Below are positions 34,116 to 42,628 of a DNA stretch of 64,000 nucleotides, piece after piece. Position numbers and translations under genes: made by a program. The notes under the pieces were generated by a model. That model worked only from the letters and a program-made list of their open reading frames with translations. It did not search any database and was not told the DNA's origin. This DNA is from DATMRS01 sp035566015 (GTDB lineage Bacteria > Pseudomonadota > Alphaproteobacteria > Sphingomonadales > Sphingomonadaceae), in NCBI GenBank assembly GCA_035566015.1, contig DATMRS010000014.1, positions 41,597-105,596 on the forward strand, in the 5' to 3' direction. Each line of letters opens with the position of its first letter. Position 1 is the first letter of the stretch.

Positions 34116-34991
34116 TCAGATGCCCTGCGACGCGCGGAAATCCTGAATCCAGGTCGCGGTCTTGTTGAAGCCGCCGAACGGATAGAAGTGCAACAGCACC
34201 TCGCCGTGAACGGCGGGATCGATGCCCGCAGCCAGTTCCTTGATGATCGGATCGGGGCCGGCGGTGCTGAGCAGGCGCGTGATCGACACGCCATATTTCG
34301 CCATCACCTTGGCCGAGGCGCCGACGCCGCAGCGCGCGGCATAGCGCAGCAGCGTCTTCACGCTCGTCGGACCGGCGACGCCGATGCGGACGGGGGCGTT
34401 GACCCCTTCCTTGCGAACCTGGGCGAGCCAGCCGAACACCGGATCGGCATCGAAGCCGAACTGCGTCATGATCGAGAAATCATGGCCGAGATCGTTGAGC
34501 ACGGCCTGCTTGTCGCGCAGCGCCTGCCATAATTTTTCGTTGGTGATGTCGGGATGGCCCTCGGGATAGCCCGAGATGCCGACATGCTTGACGCCATATT
34601 TGCCGAGAAGGCCGGTCTTGATGACGGCCAGCGCATCTTCATAGGGGCCTTCGGGGCGCGGCGGATCGCCGGCGATGACGAAGGCATTCTCGATCTGCAC
34701 CTCGCTGGCGAGCGAATCGAGGAACGACTCGAGCTCGGCCTGCGTCTTCAGGCGGCGGGCGGAAAAATGGGGCACCGGCACGAAGCCGAGCTGCTTGACC
34801 CGGAGCGACGCGGCGACGCGGTCGGGAAAGGTTTCGTTGGGCAGGAACGTGACGGAGATGCGCGTGCCCTGCGGAATGTTGGGCGCCGCCTCTTCCAGCT
34901 TGGCGACGTCCTTTGCCGTCATTTCGAGGGAGAAATCATCGACGAGACGCCGCAGCGCCGCGGCTTCGCTTGCGTTTTCAATGGTCGCCAT
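34116..34991 (-). CDS. metF: methylenetetrahydrofolate reductase family protein
   Basis: 291 residues of the MetF barrel: DDFSLEMTAKDVAKLEEAAPNIPQGTRISVTFLP at the front, then VPVPHFSARRL (FAD/folate pocket), FVIAGDPPRPEGPYEDAL, HVGISGYPEGHPD and TQFGFDADPVFGWL. It is divergent from plain MetF, as are those paired with LigM in Sphingobium. Downstream of ligM on the same strand with a small hairpin in the gap (GGGGCGG/CCGCCCC at 35019-35045). It would oxidise 5-methyl-THF made by LigM to methylene-THF. It could also serve methionine synthesis. Confidence 0.88.
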   Translation of the reverse strand: MATIENASEAAALRRLVDDFSLEMTAKDVAKLEEAAPNIPQGTRISVTFLPNETFPDRVAASLRVKQLGFVPVPHFSARRLKTQAELESFLDSLASEVQIENAFVIAGDPPRPEGPYEDALAVIKTGLLGKYGVKHVGISGYPEGHPDITNEKLWQALRDKQAVLNDLGHDFSIMTQFGFDADPVFGWLAQVRKEGVNAPVRIGVAGPTSVKTLLRYAARCGVGASAKVMAKYGVSITRLLSTAGPDPIIKELAAGIDPAVHGEVLLHFYPFGGFNKTATWIQDFRASQGI

Positions 34992-35063
34992 GGCGTCCTC
35001 TGGGATCGGGAAACAGACGGGGCGGATGGAGGAACCACCCGCCCCGCTTGAAGAAGCGGTGGA

Positions 35064-36467
35064 TCAGCCCTTGCGAGCCGTGCGCCAGCCGCCTTCATAA
35101 TGCTCGCGCGCGGTGACCGAATAGGGCACCGGGCTCACGACGACGCGGACCTCAAGCTGCTTGTGCGGCTCGACGGTGGTCTTCTTCGTGCCGCCATTCT
35201 CCTCGCCCCAGACGACCTTCAGCTCGGTGCCGAGCGGAATTTCATGGTCGATGGTCGCGAGCGAGAGAGCGCGCTTCTCATTGTAGCTGTAGCCGGTGAA
35301 CATCGAGAGGCCGACGGTCGAGCCGCCCGCATCGACGACGCGGTCGTAGTTCGCCGAGGCATAGTTGGCGAGCGGGAGATCGAAGAACTTGTAGTGATCG
35401 CCCTCCGGCTCGAACAGCGAAGCGTAGATCTTCGCCATGTCCTCGCTGTTCCACGCCAGCGTCACCTTCTTGCGCTGCGCGTCCTTGTCGAGCGCTTCCA
35501 GCGCCTCGCGGCCGTGGAAGTCATGGTCGAACTTCACGAACGGGCCGTAGCCCAGCTCGTAAGGATTGACGTAATAATCCTCGATGTTGGCCGAGGCGAA
35601 GCTGCCGCCGAGGCTGCCCGTCGCTTCATAGCTGTCGTCGCCGAGCCACTCGCGATACGCCTTGAGCTTGTCGCCCGTGTAGATCGCCGGCAGCGGCGAG
35701 GGGATCCAGCCCGACTCGAGCGTGTTCGACGGATAGGCGCGCGAGCCGACCGGGATGAGGCCGAATTCCTTGCCCGCATCGAGGATTGCGGCGCGGACTT
35801 CTTCCTGGATGTCGTAGGGACCCCAGATTTCCAGGCCCGGCGCGCCGGCCATGCCGTGGCGCAGCGTGCGGATCTTGTGGCCGGCGATGTTCATCTCGCC
35901 CATGTTGAAGAAGCGCAGCTTCTCCAGGGGAGCGCCGTTCAGCTTCTCGATCACGTTCCAGGCCTGCGGGCCCTGGATCTGGAAACGCCAGGAAATGCGC
36001 TTCACCGGCTTGCCCATCGGGCGGCTCGGCGAACGGTCGTCATGGACGATCTCGACGTCGTAGCCGCCGGTCGCGCCGTGGAACATCAGCCAGTTGGCGG
36101 CCGGCGCGCGGCCGACATAGACGAACTCTTCCGGCGCGAGATAGAAGAGGATGCCGTCGCCGATGACATGGCCGTAAGGCGTCGTCGGGACGTACTGCTT
36201 GGCCTGGTTCACCTTGAAGTTGGCCATCGAGTTGATCGCGGTGTCCGACAGGAGCTTCAGCGCATCCTTGCCGCGAATGTAAAGGTCAACCATGTGGTGC
36301 GTCTGGTCGAACAGCACGGCGCTGTGCTGCCAGGCCCACTGCTCCGAACGCCAGTTCGAAAATTCCGGTGCGACGACCGGATAGACGTAAGCGCCGAGCT
36401 GTGAGTTGCGGAGCATGTCGACAGGGTTGCCGACCTTCTGAAGCTTTTGTTCCAAATTCGCGGTCAT
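35064..36467 (-). CDS. ligM: tetrahydrofolate-dependent aromatic O-demethylase, LigM type
   Basis: 467 residues, close to the roughly 470 of LigM. The fold is that of the glycine cleavage T-protein. LigM moves the methyl group of vanillate or 3-O-methylgallate to tetrahydrofolate, giving protocatechuate or gallate. The chain begins MTANLEQKLQKVGNPVDMLRNSQLGAYVYPVV and includes WAWQHSAVLFDQTHHMVDLYIRG and YVGRAPAANWLMFHG. DesA (syringate) is the main alternative; the two cannot be told apart by eye. ATG 36467 is chosen by homology. metF follows, purU and folD diverge upstream, all consistent with folate-linked demethylation. Confidence 0.88.
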   Translation of the reverse strand: MTANLEQKLQKVGNPVDMLRNSQLGAYVYPVVAPEFSNWRSEQWAWQHSAVLFDQTHHMVDLYIRGKDALKLLSDTAINSMANFKVNQAKQYVPTTPYGHVIGDGILFYLAPEEFVYVGRAPAANWLMFHGATGGYDVEIVHDDRSPSRPMGKPVKRISWRFQIQGPQAWNVIEKLNGAPLEKLRFFNMGEMNIAGHKIRTLRHGMAGAPGLEIWGPYDIQEEVRAAILDAGKEFGLIPVGSRAYPSNTLESGWIPSPLPAIYTGDKLKAYREWLGDDSYEATGSLGGSFASANIEDYYVNPYELGYGPFVKFDHDFHGREALEALDKDAQRKKVTLAWNSEDMAKIYASLFEPEGDHYKFFDLPLANYASANYDRVVDAGGSTVGLSMFTGYSYNEKRALSLATIDHEIPLGTELKVVWGEENGGTKKTTVEPHKQLEVRVVVSPVPYSVTAREHYEGGWRTARKG

Positions 36468-36536
36468 GACGGCAGAATGTCCTCTCGTCAGGGAATGAGT
36501 CCCGATCACGGGCTAAGGACCGTTAGGAGCCTTCGT

Positions 36537-36573
36537 TTGACATTTCAACCGCCAATGGTTGACATTTCAACCG
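36537..36573. promoter_or_regulatory. tandem operator between ligM and purU
   Basis: The 15-mer TTGACATTTCAACCG occurs twice (36537-36551 and 36559-36573), 22 bases apart, which puts both on the same face of the helix. Each contains the palindrome TTGA-catt-TCAA. It lies in the gap between divergent ligM-metF and purU-folD and may bind a MarR- or IclR-type aromatic-sensing repressor. TTGACA in each copy also matches a housekeeping -35 element on the plus strand. Confidence 0.65.
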
Positions 36574-36704
36574 GCAGCGGGATTCAAGAGCGCATGCGGC
36601 AGGCCGCTGGCTTTTTTGCCTCGTCCTGCCCTATGCCGCACGACCTCGACTCGGCGGCATCGTTCGAATGCCTGGTATCCGCCGCCTTATGAGAGAGGAG
36701 AGCC

Positions 36705-37565
36705 GTGACAAATCCCCATATCCTGACGCTATCCTGCGATGATCGCCCCGGCCTCGTGGCCTCCGTCTCGGGGCTCCTGTTCGAGAATGGCGGCAATATC
36801 CTGGAAGCGCAGCAGTTCGACGATGTCGAGACGGGGCGCTTCTTCATGCGTGTCGTGTTCGACCTCAAGGCCGATGTGCCCGGCATCGAGTCGCTGCGCG
36901 AACGATTCGCCGTCATCGCCGACAAGAACGGCATGGAATGGCAGTTGCGGCCGAAGGACCAGCGCAAGCGCGTGCTGCTCCTCGTCTCGAAATTCGATCA
37001 CTGCCTGGGCGACCTGCTCTATCGCAACCGCATCGGCGAGCTGAACATGGACGTGGTGGGCATCGTGTCCAACCATCCGCAGAGCGCGCTGCACTTGTCG
37101 CTGATGGGCGAGATTCCCTATCACCATCTGCCGATCACCAGGGACACGAAGCCGCAGCAGGAAGCCGAGATCAAGCGCATCGTCAACGAGACGGGCGCGG
37201 AGCTTGTCGTGCTCGCGCGCTATATGCAGATCCTGTCGGACGACCTCGCGAGCTTCCTGTCGGGCCGCTGCATCAACATCCATCACAGCTTCCTGCCGGG
37301 CTTCAAGGGCGCCAAGCCCTATCATCAGGCCCATGCGCGCGGCGTGAAGATGATCGGCGCCACCGCCCATTATGTGACGGCGGACCTCGATGAAGGCCCG
37401 ATCATCGTGCAGGATGTCGAGGCGATCACCCATGCCGACCGGCCGGACGATCTCGTCCGCAAGGGCCGCGATATCGAACGCCGCGTGCTGGCGCGCGCCG
37501 TGCGCTATCATCTGGCGGACCGGGTGTTGCTCAACGGCTCCAAGACCGTCGTCTTCACGGACTGA
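36705..37565 (+). CDS. purU: formyltetrahydrofolate deformylase
   Basis: 286 residues from a GTG start with GAGAGGAGAG upstream. An ACT domain leads (ILTLSCDDRPGLVASVSGLLF), then a formyltransferase fold with VLLLVSKFDHCLGDLLYR, INIHHSFLPGFKGAKPY (catalytic Asn-His) and DLDEGPIIVQDV. It hydrolyses 10-formyl-THF to formate and THF, so frees the cofactor. It lies six bases before folD and is divergent from ligM, which points to draining the methyl carbon released by O-demethylation rather than to purine synthesis. Confidence 0.94.
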   Translation: MTNPHILTLSCDDRPGLVASVSGLLFENGGNILEAQQFDDVETGRFFMRVVFDLKADVPGIESLRERFAVIADKNGMEWQLRPKDQRKRVLLLVSKFDHCLGDLLYRNRIGELNMDVVGIVSNHPQSALHLSLMGEIPYHHLPITRDTKPQQEAEIKRIVNETGAELVVLARYMQILSDDLASFLSGRCINIHHSFLPGFKGAKPYHQAHARGVKMIGATAHYVTADLDEGPIIVQDVEAITHADRPDDLVRKGRDIERRVLARAVRYHLADRVLLNGSKTVVFTD

Positions 37566-37570
37566 CGCAC

Positions 37571-38434
37571 ATGGCGGACATTATCGACGGCAAGGCAATC
37601 GCCGAGACGCTCTCGGCCAGCATTGCCGCCGATGTCCGCCAGCTTGCCATCGAGCGCGGGATCGTCCCCGGTCTTGCGGTCGTGCTGGTCGGCGAGGACC
37701 CGGCCAGCCAGATCTACGTCAATCGCAAGGTGCTGCAGACCCGCAAGGTCGGCATGCGCTCGATCGAGCATCGCCTGCCCGTCGAGACGAGCGAGGCGGA
37801 GTTGCTGGGCCTGATCGCCGCGTTGAACGCCGATCCGGCGGTGCACGGCATTCTCGTCCAGCTCCCGCTGCCGCCGCACGTCGACGGCCACAAGATTCTC
37901 GACGCGATCGACCCGCGCAAGGACGTCGACGGGTTCCACCCGGTCAATGTCGGCCGGCTGTCGAGCGGCACGGGCGGCCTCATCCCCTGCACGCCGCTCG
38001 GCTGCATGATCCTCCTCGAAACCGTGATCGACGATTTTCGCGGCCTGCGCGCCGTGGTGATCGGCAAGTCGAACATCGTCGGCAAGCCGGTGGCGCTCCT
38101 CCTTCTCGAACGCGAATGCACCGTCACGGTCACGCATATCCTGACGCAGAACCTGCCCGATATCGTGCGGCGCGCCGATATCGTCGTCGTCGCGGCGGGC
38201 AGCCCCGGCCTCGTGCGCGGCGACTGGGTGAAGCCCGGCGCGGTGGTGATCGACGTGGGCATCAACCGCATCACCGACGAAAATGGCAAGCGCCGCGTGG
38301 TGGGCGATGCGGTGCTTTCCGAAATGGATCATGCCCGCGCGGTGACGCCGGTGCCCGGCGGCGTCGGGCCGATGACCATCGCCTGCCTGCTCGCCAACAC
38401 GATGAAGGCGGCGCGGAGCCTGTCCGGTGGCTGA
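37571..38434 (+). CDS. folD: methylenetetrahydrofolate dehydrogenase / cyclohydrolase
   Basis: 287 residues. Conserved motifs: GEDPASQIYVNRK with the catalytic Lys area, VHGILVQLPLPPH, DGFHPVNVGRL, CTPLGCM, the Rossmann VVIGKSNIVGKPVALLLL and TPVPGGVGPMTIA. FolD oxidises methylene-THF to 10-formyl-THF, linking MetF and PurU. Starts five bases after purU; its end overlaps folB by eight bases. Confidence 0.96.
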   Translation: MADIIDGKAIAETLSASIAADVRQLAIERGIVPGLAVVLVGEDPASQIYVNRKVLQTRKVGMRSIEHRLPVETSEAELLGLIAALNADPAVHGILVQLPLPPHVDGHKILDAIDPRKDVDGFHPVNVGRLSSGTGGLIPCTPLGCMILLETVIDDFRGLRAVVIGKSNIVGKPVALLLLERECTVTVTHILTQNLPDIVRRADIVVVAAGSPGLVRGDWVKPGAVVIDVGINRITDENGKRRVVGDAVLSEMDHARAVTPVPGGVGPMTIACLLANTMKAARSLSGG

Positions 38435-38825
38435 GCCGATCGCGCTCGTGCCGGAGCCCGCCCCCGGCCCCGCCGTCCTGTCGAGCACGATCAGCGTGCG
38501 CGATCTTTCGGTTTCGGCCGATATCGGCGTCTACGCGCATGAGATCGGGCAACCGCAGACATTGCTCATCAACGTCGCGCTGCTGATGCGGACGGCGCCC
38601 GCCGATCGCCTTGCCGATACCGTCGATTATACGCGGATCGTCGAGGTCGCCGATGCGCTGGCGCATGAGCGGATCGAGCTGATCGAAACCTTTGCCTATC
38701 GCCTCGCCACCGCCTGCCTCGCCTTCGCCGGCGTGATGCAGGCCGATGTTCAGGTCGAAAAACCCGGCGCGCTGGTGCGCGGCATCGCGGGCACGCGCAT
38801 CGTCCTGGCGCACAGCGCAGCCTGA
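38427..38825 (+). CDS. folB: dihydroneopterin aldolase family protein
   Basis: 132 residues from a GTG that overlaps folD by eight bases. The core ISVRDLSVSADIGVYAHEIGQPQTLLINV and VDYTRIVEVADALAHERIELIETFAYRLA match FolB, including the Glu after IGVYAHE. The lysine in VQVEKPGAL is kept. It makes 6-hydroxymethyl-dihydropterin in folate synthesis, so it ties cofactor supply to the folate cycle genes before it. A leading Pro/Ala-rich 18 residues is unusual. Epimerase-type FolX is the other option. Confidence 0.88.
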   Translation: MAEPIALVPEPAPGPAVLSSTISVRDLSVSADIGVYAHEIGQPQTLLINVALLMRTAPADRLADTVDYTRIVEVADALAHERIELIETFAYRLATACLAFAGVMQADVQVEKPGALVRGIAGTRIVLAHSAA

Positions 38826-38834
38826 CGGGCGCGC

Positions 38835-40199
38835 TTATTCGGCTTCGGGCGCCGCCTCGTCCAGCCGCCAGCCGCCGAAGCGCCTGAAGCTCAGTCGGCC
38901 GAGGAAGAAAGCGGCGATTGCGCCCAGCAGGATCGGCGCCGCCATCGCCAGCAGCAGGATCGGCAGCGGCAGGTGCAGCCCGATCAGGATCGCGCCGATC
39001 ACCGGCCCCAGCACCGAACCGATCCGGCCCACCGCGAAGGCAAGCCCCACCCCCTGCGAGCGATAGGCGGTGGGATAGAGGATGCCCGCCGCCGCGTTGC
39101 TGCCGAACTGCGCGCCAAGGATGCAGAAGCCCGCGAGGCCGACCAGCCCCGCCAGCATGATCGGCGAAACATGGGGGACGCCGATCGCCAGCAGCGCCGG
39201 CGCGGCCACCGCGAGCAGCACCGTCACCGCCAGGAAGCCCCAGCGATCGAGGATCACGCTCATCACCAGTCCGCCGGTCGCCGCGCCCAGATGATAGGCG
39301 GTGGTCGTCATCGCCGCCGCCTCGGGCGAAATGCCCTTCGCTTCGAACAGCAAGGCCATCCAGCTATTGAGGAAATAATTCGCCATCAGCGTCGTCGCGA
39401 AACAGAGCCACAGAAGGAGCGTGATCGCCGCGAGCCCGCCGGAGAAAAGCGGCGCGATCGATCCCGCGCGCGCGCGCGGGGCCGGCGGCCGGACGAAAAC
39501 GGCGCCGTCCGCCAGCGTCAGATCGGGCCGCATCCGCCGCAGGATGCGCAGCAGCTGCGGCTCACGGCCGGGCCGCGTCACGAGGAATTTCACCGATTCG
39601 GGGAGGCAGAAGAAGAGGCCCAGGCAAACGATCAGCGGAAAGCCGCCGCCGATCAGGAACAGCACCTTCCAGCCATAGGCCGGCACCAGCAGCGCACCGA
39701 CCAGCCCCGGCACCGCGCCGCCCAGCGTAATCCCCATGAACATCAGGATCACCAGCTTGGCGCGCAGATGGCGCGGCGACAGCTCCGAATTGAGCGCGAT
39801 CGCGTTGGGCATCAGGCCGCCCATGCCGATGCCGGTGATAATGCGCAGCAGGGTAATCTGCTCGATCGAATGCGTGAAGACGACCGCGAGCGTGGTGGCG
39901 CCGAACAGGAAACAGCCGAGAATGATGACGAAGCGCCGCCCATAGCGATCGCCGAGAAAGCCGAACAGCGGCGATCCGATCAGGATGCCGATCAGGCTTG
40001 CGCCCATCATCGGCCCCATCGCGCTGGCGTGGACGCCCCATTCGCGCACGAGGTGCGGCGCGGCGATGCCGAGCGCCGAAATCTCGAATCCTTCCGCGAA
40101 CATCGCGCAGAAGGACCAGATCAGCAGGTTGAGGTTGAAGGGACGAAATCGCTGTCCGTCGACCAGTTCATCGACATTCAGGGGCGTTGCGCTGGTCAA
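38835..40199 (-). CDS. MFS transporter, aromatic acid:H+ symporter (AAHS) family
   Basis: 454 residues, twelve helices. Hallmarks: NVDELVDGQRFRPFNLNLLIWSFCAMFAEGFEISALG (the DGxD-like first helix of PcaK/VanK is FEGFE-like here), GDRYGRRFVIILG and MGGLMPNAIAL. Transporters of this family import benzoate-type acids such as vanillate or protocatechuate. I chose TTG 40199, with AGAGGA seven bases before it; the upstream frame has no other start in the family position. It converges on folB and lies near ligM, which suggests uptake of the ligM substrate. Confidence 0.85.
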   Translation of the reverse strand: MTSATPLNVDELVDGQRFRPFNLNLLIWSFCAMFAEGFEISALGIAAPHLVREWGVHASAMGPMMGASLIGILIGSPLFGFLGDRYGRRFVIILGCFLFGATTLAVVFTHSIEQITLLRIITGIGMGGLMPNAIALNSELSPRHLRAKLVILMFMGITLGGAVPGLVGALLVPAYGWKVLFLIGGGFPLIVCLGLFFCLPESVKFLVTRPGREPQLLRILRRMRPDLTLADGAVFVRPPAPRARAGSIAPLFSGGLAAITLLLWLCFATTLMANYFLNSWMALLFEAKGISPEAAAMTTTAYHLGAATGGLVMSVILDRWGFLAVTVLLAVAAPALLAIGVPHVSPIMLAGLVGLAGFCILGAQFGSNAAAGILYPTAYRSQGVGLAFAVGRIGSVLGPVIGAILIGLHLPLPILLLAMAAPILLGAIAAFFLGRLSFRRFGGWRLDEAAPEAE

Positions 40200-40466
40200 A
40201 GGCTCATCCTCTACGGCACGGTATGATGCGGCATGCCCGCCTTTCTTCGGCGAGAAAAGAGGCAATGCCTATGCCAAAGAGGAAAGCGAAAACCGCATCT
40301 TGCGATCATTGGCCGCATAGCGCGCATGTAAGCCAACGCGGATATGCTTCGCTCCGACGCGCCACGGATTGACTCGCAAGAGGGCGGGACCCACGCGGGC
40401 GCTCCTTGTCCATGTGCGGCCAAAAGGCCGCGCATCCACCGTTTTTGCGGAGCGTATCCTCACCCC

Positions 40467-41501
40467 ATGCCCCGCCTCTTCAAGCTCAACTCGCACGACA
40501 TGGCGATCGATCTCGGCACGGCGAACACCGTCGTCTATCTGCGCGGGCAAGGCATCGTGCTCAACGAACCGTCGGTGGTCGCGATCGAGACGACCAACGG
40601 CGTGAAGCGCGTCCGCGCGGTGGGTGGCGATGCGAAGCTGATGATGGGCAAGACGCCCGACAATATCGAGGCGATCCGCCCGCTTCGCGACGGGGTGATC
40701 GCCGACATCGACGTTGCCGAGCAGATGATCAAGCATTTCATCCACAAGGTGAACGGCGGCACGAATCGCTTCCTGCGCCGGCCCGAGATCGTCGTCGGCG
40801 TGCCGTCGGGATCGACGACGGTGGAGCGGCGGGCGATCCGCGACGCGGCCTCGAACGCGGGCGCGGCGCGCGTCTATATGATCGAGGAACCGATGGCGGC
40901 GGCGATCGGATCGGGCCTGCCCGTCACCGAGCCGGTGGGCGCGATGGTCGTCGATATCGGCGGCGGGACGACCGAGGTGGCGGTGCTGTCGCTGCGCGGC
41001 CTCGCCTACAGCAATTCGGCGCGCGTCGGCGGCGACAAGATGGACGAGGCGATCTCCTCCTTCATCCGCCGCAAGCATAATCTGATGGTCGGCGAGGCGA
41101 CGTCGGAACGGATCAAGCATGCGATCGGCAATGCGATCATGCCCGACGGCAACGGCGAGACGCTGCCGATCAAGGGCCGCGACCTCGTGACCGGGGTGCC
41201 CAAAGAAATCCCCGTCACCGAAGCCGAAATCGCCGAGGCGATCGCCGAATCGGTCAGCCAGATCGTCAGCGTGGTGCGGATGGCGCTGGAATATACCCCG
41301 CCCGAACTGGCCGCCGACATCGTCGACCAGGGCATCGTCCTCACCGGCGGCGGTGCGCTGCTGCGCGGCATCGACACGCTTCTCGCGCAGGTCACGGGGC
41401 TGCCGACGGTGGTGGCCGACGATGCCCTGATGTGCGTCGCGATGGGCGCTGGCCAGGCACAGGAAGACCCGCTTTACCGGGGCGTCCTGATACAGGTGTG
41501 A
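40467..41501 (+). CDS. mreB: MreB/Mbl-type actin-like cell shape protein
   Basis: 344 residues. The actin ATPase motifs are intact: SIDLGTANT-like MAIDLGTANTVVYL, VVDIGGGTTEVAVLS, IEEPMAAAIG and LTGGGALLRG. MreB filaments guide lateral wall synthesis in rods. The N-terminus is short (MPRLFKLNSHD), without a long membrane helix, and the C-terminus ends YRGVLIQV. No mreC, mreD or pbp2 gene is next to it; a hairpin and an IS element follow. It may be a second mreB, or the family operon may be split in this strain. Confidence 0.9.
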   Translation: MPRLFKLNSHDMAIDLGTANTVVYLRGQGIVLNEPSVVAIETTNGVKRVRAVGGDAKLMMGKTPDNIEAIRPLRDGVIADIDVAEQMIKHFIHKVNGGTNRFLRRPEIVVGVPSGSTTVERRAIRDAASNAGAARVYMIEEPMAAAIGSGLPVTEPVGAMVVDIGGGTTEVAVLSLRGLAYSNSARVGGDKMDEAISSFIRRKHNLMVGEATSERIKHAIGNAIMPDGNGETLPIKGRDLVTGVPKEIPVTEAEIAEAIAESVSQIVSVVRMALEYTPPELAADIVDQGIVLTGGGALLRGIDTLLAQVTGLPTVVADDALMCVAMGAGQAQEDPLYRGVLIQV

Positions 41502-41534
41502 AGTTCGGGAGCCCGCTGCACGCCCCCACCCCAA

Positions 41535-41556
41535 CCCCTCCCCTGAAGGGGAGGGG
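41535..41556 (+). repeat. GC hairpin downstream of mreB
   Basis: A 9-bp perfect stem CCCCTCCCC (41535-41543) with GGGGAGGGG (41548-41556) and TGAA loop, followed by CTTA. It may end the mreB transcript, though the T-run is missing. This type of palindrome is common between genes in many GC-rich bacteria. Confidence 0.55.
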
Positions 41557-41577
41557 CTTAAGGCAGCGTTACGTCTA

Positions 41578-42628
41578 GAAAACTCGTTTCCACTTAGGTT
41601 GAAGCGTAGCCCGAGTTTCTGAGGTAGTTGGCGCATTCGTGTGGTGGGAAGGCGTCGAGCAGGGTGCCGATGCGACGCCAAGTTGCCTCGACGGATCGTT
41701 CGGCTGCCTTACGGAGCAACAGCTTGAGCTTTGCGAAGACCTGCTCGATCGGGTTCAGGTCCGGCGAGTAGGGTGGCAGGAACAGGAGCCTGGCGCCGGC
41801 CGCACGGATCGCCTGGCGGACAGCGGCCCCTTTGTGGCTGCCAAGGTTGTCCATGATGACGATGTCGCCGGGCTTGAGGGTGGGCACGAGGAACTGCTCG
41901 ACCCAGGCGGTGAAGCTCTGGCCGTTGATCGGCCCGTCGAGGACGCACGGCGCATCGATCCGGTCATGGCGCAACGCCGCGACGAAGGTCAGCGTGCGCC
42001 ATTTACCGAACGGCGCACGGGCGACGAGCTTGCGGCCGCGCGGGGCCCAGCCGCGGATCGGCGTCATGTTGGTCTTGGCCCAGGTCTCGTCGATGAGGAC
42101 CAGGCGCCTGGGATCAAGCCGGGCCTGATACTTCTTCCATTGCTCCCGCTTGCGTGCGATCTTCGGTCGCAGCTGTTCGACGGCGAACAGCGTTTTTTTT
42201 GAAGCGCAGTCCTTCCGAGCGAACCAGCCGCCATACCGAGACCGTGCTGGTGGTGATGCCCTGCTCGGCCAGCTCGGCTACAAGCGCCTTCAAGGTGATG
42301 TCGGGCATGGCCCTCACCCGATCGATCACCAATGCCCGGTGCGGCTCGAGCAGCCGTTTGCGGTGACCGCCCATCTGACGTGACGCCGCCGTGCCCGTCG
42401 CACGCCAGCGCTGCGACCACTTTACCACGCTCGCCACGCTCACTCCGAACAGCGATGCAACCTCCCGGCAACTCCGACCCGAGGCAACCGCCGCAGCCGC
42501 CCGCTCCCGCAGATCATTCGAATAGGGTCTCGCCATCCCTGCTGGCCTCCTACCCAGCCAGCAGGTTGAATCAGAACTCCCCCAGCTTGGAAATCCCCAT
42601 TCCGATTCAATCAATCAGAAATCGAGTC
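41578..42628 (-). mobile_element. IS630-family insertion sequence, complete copy
   Basis: About 1,051 bases flanked by a TA duplication (41576-41577 and 42629-42630), as IS630/Tc1-type elements create. Ends are GAAAACTCGTTTCC on the left and, read inward on the minus strand, GACTCGATTTCTGATTG on the right; the two share ACTCG-TTTC, so the terminal repeats are imperfect. It holds a two-frame DDE transposase on the minus strand. A second copy begins at 63883 in the opposite orientation; its first 118 bases match this one by eye. Confidence 0.9.
41594..42536 (-). CDS. IS630-family transposase made by programmed -1 frameshift
   Basis: The first frame runs from ATG 42536 (MARPYSNDLRERAAAAV) with a helix-turn-helix CREVASLFGVSVASVVKWSQ. 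A run of eight A (minus strand, 42200-42193) precedes a second frame in the -1 phase that carries LVLIDETWAKTNM, IVIMDNLGSHKG and SPDLNPIEQVFAKLK, the three DDE residues. Slippage at the A8 run would join them into about 313 residues, the normal length for the family. Without slippage the first product ends soon after RFKKN. The span given covers both frames. Confidence 0.85.

Noticed and set aside
34101..36404. Plus-strand open frames opposite metF and ligM
   Set aside because: Antisense to two genes with strong family identity.
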